From assembly GCF_004337985.1 (NCBI RefSeq), contig NC_043741.1, positions 1,988,269 to 2,052,268 on the forward strand: DNA of 64,000 bases, given 5' to 3'. Below are positions 23,401-33,430 of this stretch, piece by piece. Position numbers and translations under genes: made by a program. The DNA is from Pyricularia pennisetigena. Its lineage: Eukaryota > Ascomycota > Sordariomycetes > Magnaporthales > Pyriculariaceae. The notes under the pieces are model-generated. The model worked only from the letters and a program-made list of their open reading frames with translations. It was not told the origin of the DNA and searched no databases. The first letter of the stretch is position 1, and the number at the start of each line of letters is the position of its first letter.

Positions 23401-26400
23401 CTCCTGAACTCGTTCCAACATCTCGCGGAATACAGGATTCATGGGTATCACCTCGTAGTATTTTGAGTTCATATATGCGTCTTGGAGCTTACGAATGAGC
23501 TCTGGCAAGTCCTCTTGCGCCTTCTTAGTGAGCCTTTCAACCTCGCTCTTGCATAGCTCCGACTTGTCAGGAAGCACGCTGTCGATCCGGATACTTTTGA
23601 GTCTTGTCTTGACCGAGTTGATGAACCGCGTCCAGCGTTCTTCACACTTCAAGAATATGTCGTTCTTGAGTTTAAGGTCGTGTTCTACTTTCCACGTGAT
23701 GCGTGCACGAGGGACGATGATTTCGAGTAGGTCGATCGGATCCCAGTGGATGCGAATCGTGTTGCCACGGAAATTGAAATACCGTATATGCTCTTTCTGG
23801 TGATCATGAGTGCAGCCTGACCCAGGGTGTAAGCTTAAGCCCTTGCCCCAGAACGAGAGTTCCAAATATTTTCCAAACGAGTATTTCCAAGAGCTGTCGG
23901 ACATGACCATCACCCCTATGTCTTTTTTGCAAGACTTGCAATAGTTCCACATGTATATATCATCGTCCATGGGCGTTAGTGTTACCCCTGACGGTAGAGG
24001 CGTGTCTTTCTCAACGAAGACTGTTATCCGGGCATCTTCATGGACGTATGTCCGGTGATGCTGCCACATGGGACGGTCACAGCCATTAGCGTGACAGATG
24101 CTGGTGCTGCTCATGGAAAGGTCCTCAATATATTGGCCCAGGGTGCAGTCAGGGTCCATGTGCCCACTAGGATCTGGGTGCTCGTCGTAGAAGCCGATCG
24201 CAACAAGACCAGGTCCAGAGCAGGGTATCTTGGTGTCCGTGCAAATGACCGAATACAGCACGACAATGTTCTGATGCGAATAGGGGTCGAAAAGATCAAT
24301 GTTTCCCTGGAGATAGTTTTCCCAGTGCCGAGTCTGCGTCTCGTATATGTACCGCGCTTTGTCGTATTCGGCGTCGTGGACAGCGTGCAGAACCTCCATG
24401 ACCTGTCTGGGAGCCTTGTGGCCAAATTGGTGAACCATTTCTGGTTTGATGAGCTGGAATCGCGCTGGCTTTGCTTTCTCGGCTTCTGTCTGCTCTTCAA
24501 CCATGTCCTGATCGCACAATCGCTTGAGATAGCTCAGACGCCTCTCTTGTTCACGGGCTTTCATCAATAGGTAGGGCTGAGGGAACTTCACGAAAGGCGA
24601 AGCTGACAAGATTTTGGTTTCATACTTGGCAATCATTTCGCTGTAGTATGTCGGCATGGGTACATCCTCGGGCAGGGGGCTGTCGTTCCCAACGTGTGCA
24701 TGATGTTCATGCAACGAAATAAGCCGCGGAGTCTTCTCCTGGGCCTGTTCAACTTCGGTGCCTTGAGCCTTAGGGGCCTGGTCATCCCCATTAGGGAACA
24801 CACTAGGTTGTGCACCAGTGGTTGATCCTTGGCTGGTCTCGTTGCCTTGATCCACGTCGGCTTGAGCCTCTTGGGAAGCCGTAACCTCCTTTGTTTGGGC
24901 TGCTCCCAGCTCACAGCAGTTCAACTTAACAGCTTCGTCTGAGTGATCTTGCGACTCGGAATTTTGCGATGTCTGTTCGTCGACCTCAGGTAGCTTGATA
25001 AACTCATCTCTCATGAGACAAGATTCTAGCTTCAGATTGTACACAACATAGACCATGAATTCCGTAATGCGCTTCATACGAGTGAGAATATCAGCTTTTG
25101 CGCCTCGCAGTGCTATGGTGCAGCCTAATTCTCTTTCGCACCCAGAGATGAAGATATATGTCTTTTTCTTGCCCGGGATTTCTTTGTTGACAAAAGTCTT
25201 GACCTCAAACCCAGCAGCCTGGCCGACATGGACCGGCAAAGCAAGCATATCCAGCGACGAGATAATGCTTGCCTTGGCGCATCGGGAAACAGCTCCAATC
25301 ACAGATGGCTTTACGTTGTATGCCACGGCCACATTCGCCTCCGAAAGGTACTGCAAGGCCACACCAGCCACGCTCCGCTCGGCTAGGAGCACCTGGGGCC
25401 GAAGAGTCATGATGCGGCTGACGACCACGCGGAGGTACTCCTTCTCCTGTTCTATCACTGGCTGCAGGCTCATGAAATGTTGTTGATGTCTCTGGTACTC
25501 GATTGGAAACGAAATGATGACTATACGTGGATTGACAATGCTCCTAGGCATGTTCTTCAAGGCTAAGTTTTTGGAAAAGATCACCCCTGAGACGTAGCTA
25601 GTGTCCCCCGGTTTGGCCCCAGGGATCCTCTTCAGCTTGACGTAGTGACGAATGTCCATGTGGTCCTGGTTGCGACTGTCTGGAGATACATCGTCGGCGC
25701 AGCGGGTAAGGATTGGAAGCAGGGCCTTCTCCCAGGCGTCGACGTTGGGTACTTGATCGTCCTGGAGAAGCTGGCGAAGTAGTTTGGTAACATGCTTCAA
25801 ACTGGAAGGACTCAACTGATTCTCGTCGGATCTCTGATTACGGATCGAGTCGCTTCGCGTCAATTTGGTTGCTTCAATCGGACTTTCCATGGACACAAGT
25901 GCCTCGCCGGAAGCAGCAAATCCTCTGCCAAACACTCCAGATCTCGGCCGAGGAGAGCGCATGCCGTGCAGGGGCTGCGCGGTGCTTGCTGTGCTCATAT
26001 TTCGCCTTCTTGTTGGTCGTGTAGAAAGTCCCATGACGATGGGTGAACCATCGTCTGGCCCACGGCTCGTGAAACTGAGGCCACTGATGCTCTTCTCACC
26101 TTGGCGCATACGATGACGCTTCCCTGTCGATAACAACGGCCCAAAGTTGGCCTTATCCGGGTCCAGACTGGCTGGTGCAACATCGGAGCTCGCCATTGTA
26201 GCAAATATGCTCATCTGTTCATCCCCGCTCGACTCCTCAGACATGTACGGTTCAAGTTCAGGATCAATGATGTTGTCGTCGTGGAAAGCAGGGAGTGTAG
26301 ACTTGCGCCCTAGCTCATCGTTTATCGGTCTTCGGAAAGGAGCTCGCTCTTCAGCGGTGGCCTTGAAACGTCCCAGGAAATTTGACTTGGACTGATTTCT

Positions 26401-28140
26401 TCGATGGCCAGACGAGATGGGCCTGCCCGCCAGTGATCTCAAGGAGCGCGAGGAGCTCGGACGGCTCAGCTGTGGAGCATCTATTTCGAGAATCTTGGAA
26501 TCTCCTATACGTCGGGTGGCAGGGATGGCCATCATGGGCGTTTTGACTGATCTGGAATCATCCACGTCCTCCGCCCGCTCCATTATGCTCACCTCATCGT
26601 CTGCTCTAGGCCTGGGGGTCTGCGTATCTTTGCCTGAGCGAAAAATGGCAGGCAGATACGAATCATTGTCGGAATCGTCAGAACCGGAGTCATATCGGCG
26701 GTTGATGATCTCTAGGCAGGTTTTGCACACCCGCAGACTCCCAGAGACACCAAATTTGGCACCCGAAATCGTAGAGGTGCACTTCGAGTCGAAGATACAA
26801 CCACATGTCCGGCAGTGGTGTTTTCGACGAAAGGCTGAGAATGGGTTCCCACAAAGAAAACACTCTTTGCATGTTTCATCCGCCATCCAGAACTCCTTGC
26901 TCACTACTTGCTTCCGCATCGACTCCAGCCTGGCATTCACGGTCTGTGGGGCGCCCTCATTGGTGGTAGTTCCTGGGATACGCAGTTTCCCCGAGGGTAA
27001 CTGTTGGGGTTGCTCGTGCCGTGCAAATGAGTCGTGATACACCGAGTTATGGGCAGACGTGCTTATTGTGCTAGGCTTTGTCATCCCTGGCTCTAGAGAT
27101 TCTGCCCGCGCCCTGTTGGGCCCGATGATTCGCGCCTGGCTGATCCTGTCTATGACGGCAGGTCTCCTTAAACTCTCTCTAGACGATGCCCTTGCCTCCG
27201 TGGATGGTGCTCGCAAGCTTCTCCTGTCGGCACTATGCTGGGTGGAAACAGATGCTGCCGAGCCCCTGACCGGGCTCATGCGAGAGTCGGAGCCTTCGTC
27301 CGGGCCCAAGCTTTCATCTCTGCGAGAAGAGCCTGGCAGAGCGTATTTCACATCAGAGCTTTCTAAAGAATTTATAGTGCCCGAAAGAACTGTACTTTGA
27401 GCTTCCGAGGTTTTGCTAGAGCTCCCGACTCTGATGTGCTGCGGAGCGTCTTCCACTCTAGTCGTCACACCACGAGCGGCATCCTTGTCTCTAAACGCAG
27501 ATACTGTTATGGGCGCCAACGACGGGTTAACCACACCCGAGGAAGCTACCGTCTTTGACATTCTAGGTAAATTTTGCACGCTTGACGAAGTCGACTTTGG
27601 CGCTGCCGCAGTTGTAACGGATGAGGCCTTGGAGGACCGCTGGTCATGAGCAATACCGTCTACTGAAGTGCCGACGTGAGGAGAGGTCGGCGGGTGCTGG
27701 GCTCCATCTGGGAAAGCAGATAATAGAGTAGAAGCTGTTGCAGTACTGCTGGTGCGAGGCAGCGAGGTAGCAGGGCTTTTGATTGTCAGAGACCCGGAGG
27801 CACTGCCGCTCGTGTTTTTAGAAGCAGCATCCACGTTACTAACATCCTCCAACGACTGCTCCGGGGACCTCACGCCAACGGCCTCCTTCAATCTACTGTA
27901 TAGCCCGCTTAGACCTTGCTGCACAAGATCTCCCGCGCCTCCTTTCCTCTCAGAGGTCGGGGAGGAGCTTGGCGGGGCGGCGAAATCGTTGAAGGTTGTC
28001 AAGACATCGGACTGACTCGCCGAGGTATGGATCTGATCGAGAGCCTGTGCGAGTTGCTCTTTGTCGATCTGTGAGGACGTGGAAATAGAGGCGAGGGAGC
28101 CGCGTCGGGCACGGAGGTGGTTATTGGCGGACGAAGACAT
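20477..28140 (-). CDS. FAB1: Fab1, PI3P 5-kinase
   Basis: Fab1/PIKfyve makes PI(3,5)P2 on endosome and vacuole membranes. Exon 1 (28140-21304) and exon 2 (21187-20477) join to 2,515 residues. The first ATG is at 28140 (MSSSANN); the open frame extends upstream only from a TTG. Domains in order: Ser-rich N-terminus; FYVE zinc finger, about 417-480, with the RKHHCRTCG PI3P-binding signature; chaperonin-like Cpn60/TCP1 domain, about 780-1040; Cys-rich CCR region, about 1360-1485, with WNYCKSCKKD; a long acidic disordered stretch; C-terminal PIP kinase domain, about 2210-2490. That domain has the ATP-lysine region DRLVMK at the exon junction, MDYSLMV, and IIDCIRTYTWDKKLE in place of DFG. The intron (21188-21303) falls inside the kinase domain and is confirmed by frame and homology. 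All parts are present; it should be active. No DEP domain is seen. Confidence 0.96.
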
Positions 28141-29095
28141 GATCGCAACGGTACCCAACCGTTGTTTGGGACGGTTGTCAGGCGTCTGTGGAAGGTGTCG
28201 AGGCGGCGACGGTCATTTTGCGAGCAAGTCAAAAGACGACAGGGGGCGGACTTCACAAGGCAGACGAAGCAAATATAATCAGATCCACTAGACGCTAAGA
28301 GTCATGGGAATAGAGACGTTTGACGGGTACAAGGTATAGCGTCGGGGGTTGAGGTTAGCTTCAGGTAGACTGAACGATGTAAACATGAGTCTCAAATTGA
28401 GTGGGCTGTCCCACCCTGGCGACGGGCGCTGTGCTATATCCGACCTGGTCCCTAGGATTACGTCAAGTTAAATGCGTGGCGGCTGACACGTCAGGTGCCG
28501 GGTCCGGGTCCCCCACGGCCAGCGCCGACTGGACGACTGGGGAGCGACAAGCAAGAGCCGAGCCCATACAGAAAACCACGTGACCAGGCGCACCATCGCG
28601 ATAATTTTCGCGTCGAATCACGTTTAGATTCATCCAATCCAAGTGATATAACTTACCCCACCCTCTCTGCCTCAAGGTCAGTCCAAGCTGTTTGGCGCTT
28701 GATGACCACCGAGCAGGTCTACTGGGATCGGTACCTGCCTAATCTGGGTGGCAGGGTAGGTACATAGAGATACTTAGTCGACGAGGCTGTCCGTTTGCAG
28801 CGACACTTTCTCCCTCCCTACCTTACCTACCCACCTACCTACCACCTACTTGGCAGTACCCAAGAACATCTAGCACCCCAGATCCAAGAAATTTCTCTGA
28901 AACTCTCAACCTGCTTAATTTTTCCCATCCCAAGATCTATCAGCACCTTCTTCTCAGCGTCGACTTTCAATGCTTTCCATGCGAAAAGCCATGGCTCTGA
29001 GCTTCCCAATTGTCTAATGCAGGGGTCTCAACGCCTTCCACAGCCTGGAAGCCAGGAAACATACACGCTACTGTGACGACGCTTCCCGACATCAA
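28141..29095. promoter_or_regulatory. Divergent promoter region, Fab1 / repeat protein
   Basis: About 950 bases between divergent starts. It holds a CACGTG E-box (28577-28582), a dense group of TACC motifs (about 28822-28855) and two overlapping uORFs beside the right-hand gene (28991-29076). CACGTG is bound by bHLH factors in fungi, but one copy alone is weak evidence. Confidence 0.5.
28991..29076 (+). promoter_or_regulatory. Overlapping uORF pair in leader of the 730-aa gene
   Basis: uORF A (28991-29017) is eight codons with a near-ideal start context, GCCATGG. Its TAA overlaps the ATG of uORF B (29017-29076, 19 codons) as TAATG. uORF B stops 19 bases before the main ATG at 29096, which has C at -3. 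This layout predicts low, reinitiation-dependent translation of the main frame, provided the transcript starts upstream of 28991. Confidence 0.5.
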
Positions 29096-31288
29096 ATGGA
29101 CCAACGAGGCATTTTTCGTGCCGGACTTCAGGCCCCAAAGGATCAGCGGGCCTTACTCGACAGACGCGATGCCTGGGCTGAGCTGATGAGAAGGACGCCT
29201 CAGGGCCTGTTGAATATTCCCCCCGATGTCCTTGACTATTTAAAGACCTTTCATGCCCAAAAGATCATCCCGTCTACCCCCGCCCCGGGCTCTAGCCATG
29301 TGACGTGGGCTGAGCCGATGAGCAAAGCACCCCGGGGCTTGCTCAGCGTTCCTCCCGGAATTCTTGAAGGCTTGACGGCTTTCCATTCCTCAAAATCCGC
29401 ATTTGCTACAGCAACCACCTCTTCCCCCCAAGCATCTCTACTTTCCCAGGAACCACAACAGACGGATCCAATACCACTGTCATCGTCACCGCCACGCGAG
29501 ACCCACCGGCCAAGAACCGCTGTGACTCCTGCTCCGTTGGGAATAAACCACTCTTCACCGCTGGCAGATGATGCTGACTCTCCCTCGGATACGCCTATAT
29601 CGGGTTGGTCACTCAGTCCTCCTTCTAATGATCATCCAAGAGGAGCCGCCGCTGGGGTTGCAAGCCCTTCAGGTCGAACCCAGGCCTTGCGGCCAAGGAC
29701 AGCAACAAACAGCAGCGCGCAAATGTGTTCGAAAGATTCAGGCTCAGGACCATCGTCGAAAAGGATGGCCAAATCTGTTGCGCAATCAACGACCGCTCCC
29801 ATGCCAAACCCAGACGAGACTGAGAGCCCAACGAGACAAGGCATAACATCATCCTCCGATGAGGCGGACTCGGAAGACGAGCAAATGGCTGTAGAGGAAC
29901 CTCTTGCTCTAGCTCCTGCCTTCCATAAATCTGTTAACAAGACCGCCGCCCCAGTAGCTCCAACGCCGCCCTCTGCACAAATCATGCCTTGCACGGATCA
30001 AAAGAATCCGCAACAGCAGCAGCAGCAACAACAGGTACCAAAGATAAAAAGGCGGAAGATGAAAAACGCTGTGGGTTTACTCGACAAATGTCTGGGAGAG
30101 ATTCCTGACTCCGATATTTTGATGCAAGAACCACTATCAGCTCGATCCACCTTATTTGCGAAGAGACGTTCAGGAACGAGGACCCCAGTGCCGCGACAAT
30201 CTCCTCGAGACCCGAGGTCCCCGAAAGCTCTATCATTGAGCCAAACTCCACAGAGTGTCCATGAGCCAACACCTCATGCAAGTCAACATGCCAAAATTAC
30301 GGAAAAGCTGCCTCGCGTCTCAGACAATCTGGGCACTGGCAGCGGCGCGGCTAACCCATTGACGCGGCAAGCTGGACTAACCCCTTTTGGTATCTTTCGA
30401 ACAAATTATCCGGATTTCAAGGGTGATCTCAACGCTTTTTTGCGGGCGTGTATGTCATTACAATGGCTTGCCTCACAGAACTTACTCAAGGTCTGTTTGT
30501 TTGACGACTTTGTGCGCGTTTACTGCCACAAATACATAGAATTTGTCATGTCCCACGATTCCCCTCCGAGCGCTATCGAATATTACAACAAAGATGACGC
30601 ACATCCTAGCTATCTAAACGGTGTCGTCGATGCTTCATTTCTGAAGCGTATCCAAGCGGTATACTGGGCCGAGATCGCGGCTATTGAAGCTGGTAACCCT
30701 GTTGGGGAATCGGTAGAGACATCCCAAGTCCGTGCTGAGCAGGCATCTGTGGACATGGAAATTGATCAGCCAGATGAGGATTTTGTTGCCGACAACGCTG
30801 AAGAACATACGGGAAACCATGATGCCTCAACACTCTCTTCGCCTCGTCAACCGACACAACCCGAAGAAAGCGGGATCTTCGATATTGACGACGACCTCTT
30901 CTATCGCTCGTCTCGAGTAGCATCGCCGGACCTGAGCACTCCAGTGGCTCACAGTCGGCGAAATTCAATGCCACAAGGCGACACTCATACGCAACCGAAC
31001 TCTAGTGCACCTTCCACTGGCTCCATTTTGGACTTGACGTCGAGTTCAGCATCGGATGTCATCATTCCGAACACCTCTGTCTCAATGTTGGACACCAACC
31101 CATCAAGAATTCCCGAAACGGTGCACAAGCCTAGGTCTAGGCGAAGCACAGAGAGTGCCAAAAGGCCATTCCGTCTGATTGCCGCTCTAAGCAACAGAGA
31201 CAGTCCGACGTCTTCGATGAGCAGCGCGCAGAGGAAAAGAAGGTTTGGCGAGTATTTGGCCAAAAGCGGACAGAGAAGCGAGGCGTAA
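29096..31288 (+). CDS. Unrecognised 730-aa protein with N-terminal repeat and conserved-looking YPDF domain
   Basis: A single 730-codon frame. The N-terminus has two copies of a unit of about 30 residues (residues 27-56 and 71-100) with the shared pattern WAExM-x3-PxGLL-x-[IV]PP-x2-L-x2-L-x2-FH-x2-K. Residues 110-425 are Ser/Pro-rich and probably disordered, with a run of glutamines near 305 encoded by CAG/CAA. From about 428 to 540 is the only clearly folded part: it begins TPFGIFRTNYPDFKGDL, has an LFDDFVRVYCHKYIEFV helix and ends near a VVDASFLKRIQAVYW segment. The rest is acidic/Ser-rich with a basic C-terminus. I have seen F-x2-YPD[FY]-x-G type domains at the C-end of other ascomycete proteins but cannot name the family. 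A nuclear role is plausible from composition only. Confidence 0.75.
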   Translation: MDQRGIFRAGLQAPKDQRALLDRRDAWAELMRRTPQGLLNIPPDVLDYLKTFHAQKIIPSTPAPGSSHVTWAEPMSKAPRGLLSVPPGILEGLTAFHSSKSAFATATTSSPQASLLSQEPQQTDPIPLSSSPPRETHRPRTAVTPAPLGINHSSPLADDADSPSDTPISGWSLSPPSNDHPRGAAAGVASPSGRTQALRPRTATNSSAQMCSKDSGSGPSSKRMAKSVAQSTTAPMPNPDETESPTRQGITSSSDEADSEDEQMAVEEPLALAPAFHKSVNKTAAPVAPTPPSAQIMPCTDQKNPQQQQQQQQVPKIKRRKMKNAVGLLDKCLGEIPDSDILMQEPLSARSTLFAKRRSGTRTPVPRQSPRDPRSPKALSLSQTPQSVHEPTPHASQHAKITEKLPRVSDNLGTGSGAANPLTRQAGLTPFGIFRTNYPDFKGDLNAFLRACMSLQWLASQNLLKVCLFDDFVRVYCHKYIEFVMSHDSPPSAIEYYNKDDAHPSYLNGVVDASFLKRIQAVYWAEIAAIEAGNPVGESVETSQVRAEQASVDMEIDQPDEDFVADNAEEHTGNHDASTLSSPRQPTQPEESGIFDIDDDLFYRSSRVASPDLSTPVAHSRRNSMPQGDTHTQPNSSAPSTGSILDLTSSSASDVIIPNTSVSMLDTNPSRIPETVHKPRSRRSTESAKRPFRLIAALSNRDSPTSSMSSAQRKRRFGEYLAKSGQRSEA

Positions 31289-31523
31289 TAAGGCATAGCT
31301 GATGATATATTTGCCCCTAATCTTGCTGGACCTTGGTCATGAAATAGAAAAACAAAAATCCAATTAATGCAACGCAAAGCCCATCAGGCCATGACATGAT
31401 TCTCTTGACCAACATCTTTCTTCCAAGGTATAATCGCCAACTTCTCTATATTTTCTCTAGTAATCCGAAATTCGAAACACCAAATATCATACAGTCACAT
31501 TCTCCTATCATCTCACCCCGAAC

Positions 31524-32422
31524 TCACTTTCGTCGCCTGCGGCCCTTTTTCTTGCGGGCGGCCGCAGCGGCATCGTTCACCTTTTTGGCCTTTTCCCTGG
31601 CCGCCTCGATCCTGGACAAGGGCTTCATGCCCTCGTAGTGCGACATGGCCTGGCCGCCCGTCAGGAGCTCCATGTTGTCGTTTGCGACCCAGATGACACG
31701 GACAGGGAGCTCCTTCTTCAGGTCCGCGCTGGCCTCGGCGTGGGCGGCGTCGGGCATGACGTCCAGGATGTTGGGCTCCTCACCGGGGATGACGAGGCCC
31801 AGGGCGAGGTCGAGCCCGAGGTGTCGCCGGCCATACCTGTTGAGGATTATGGCCAGCTGGTCGGCTCCAAAGTGCTCGTCGTTGGAGATGCGGTCCAACT
31901 CGAACTCGCGCTCCTCGGGGGCCGCCTCTGTCTCGATCCAGGCCGTCCTCTCCTTCTTGTACTCGGCCCACGTCCACCGGAGCACCTCGAGGTCTGGGAG
32001 AACGTCCGACTGTAGGGAGCCGTAGCTGCGTGTTAATGATTTTGGGCATGTATATCTGGAATTTTGGCCAGGGGCGCAATGAGTACTTACCTCCTCCTCA
32101 ACAATAATCTGCATATACAGACTGTCGATAAGGGCATACAGCCCGCATTCTAGGGCTGTTGAGGGGCAATGAGTGTTAGCCATGTTGAGGATGGGGTCTG
32201 GACAGTGATTTGCATAGCCTTTGTCAATCACGTACCTGTGCCCGGGTTCTGAATGGTCTTGTAACCATGTTCGAAGCACCGCCTGAATTCGTGCCTCTTG
32301 GCGGATTTGGCCTCGTTCCACGACAAAAAGTCGAGCCGCCACAGACAGTCGTATCCTGGCTGGGGTCGCGGCGGAGTCGGGCGAGGGGCGGGCGGCCAAG
32401 AACGGAAGGGGATCGAAGACAT
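31524..32422 (-). CDS. Putative OTU-like cysteine-protease-fold protein, three exons
   Basis: Exons 32422-32236, 32155-32091 and 32009-31524 join to 245 residues. Introns of 80 and 81 bases have GTACGT and GTAAGT donors. In the second intron a nearer AG (CGCAG) gives the wrong frame, so the acceptor is the later CTACAG. The unspliced frame is a misleading 291 residues. The protein starts MSSIPFRSWPP. Exon 1/2 splicing builds NPGTALECGLYALIDSL, with Cys66 in the setting of a catalytic cysteine. FGADQLAIILNRYG follows, then VIWVANDN and SHYEGM with His208 near the end, an order like OTU/papain-type deubiquitinases. The tail is basic (KKKGRRRRK), a likely nuclear or nucleolar signal. I remember fungal proteins with this layout. 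Enzyme activity is inference. Confidence 0.7.
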
Positions 32423-33430
32423 GCTGGGCGATTCGCGGATACTCGTGGTATCTATCGTGTTTCTATTGATAGAGGCCGAGTATAACCAGAATATCGATGG
32501 TATGTGCAAGTCTATGAGAAGATCTTGGACAGAAACCTGGGGAAGGGTTCCTCAATTTATAGATATTTTTTTGGAGCTGGAGGCAAGAAAAAGACGCACT
32601 TCTTGCTTGCATTCGTCCATGTCTATGAACTTTCCTCTTCTGGTGGCTGGACAGCGTTTGGGAGGGCGCTGCCAGAGTGTGAGGTTGGTCTTGCACATGC
32701 GCTCCCTCCCTCTATTGTCGGGCTGTTGTAACTCACTCGGCTGGCCAGAAATTGTTTCGGTCTACAGGTATGCAGGGGGCTACTACTTATAGTTCCGTAC
32801 AAAAGGAAACCACAATGACCAAGCACCTGTCGAGGTCAAGAGCTGACATGCTCGGAGGCATACTGCCGAACATAGCAAGCATACTTCATAGTTCATATGT
32901 CGCTGGCTCTTTCCAGTGATCACAAGCAGAATTTACGAATAATTTGCATGGAATCTCTGCCTTCGAAGCCTGGTATCATGTTTTGAAGGTTTATTGTCGT
33001 CGATTACCCCCTTCGACTTATCTGTAGGTCTGCGTCCATTAAGTACAGTGTTAGTGCCTACTTGAGAGATAAATATCTATATACTGAGAAGACCCTTAAA
33101 TGAAAACAATTACATGCTTCGTCCTTGTTATCACATTTTTTTTTGAGATCATCATGTTCCACCTACGTCAAAAGCCAACAAGGTAGTCATCGCCTAATCC
33201 TACGTGCTATTCGGGTTGCTGTACCATTGACCCAACTCTCTGACAAGTAAAGTTTTGATTCATATCATGCAGACTATATGTGCTATACATTGAGGCAAAA
33301 TTCGGGATGCAGCTCAAGCTGGTCGGGCTGGTGATAGACCGACCACTTACATTTTTAAAAGTGCTACATGTGACATGTCCCTCGTGTTCCATCAGGAAAA
33401 GGATCGTGAAATGAATCGGTTTTCAGGACT
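32423..33430. other. Intergenic: OTU-like gene promoter and DUF726 gene 3' region
   Basis: About 1 kb with no recognised gene. Short frames here have no familiar content. Confidence 0.6.

Noticed and set aside
31780..32079. Alternative frame after the nearer CGCAG acceptor in the OTU-like gene
   Set aside because: It gives a low-complexity Arg/Pro-rich product and breaks the continuity to the FGADQL and SHYEG blocks; the later CTACAG acceptor keeps the frame.
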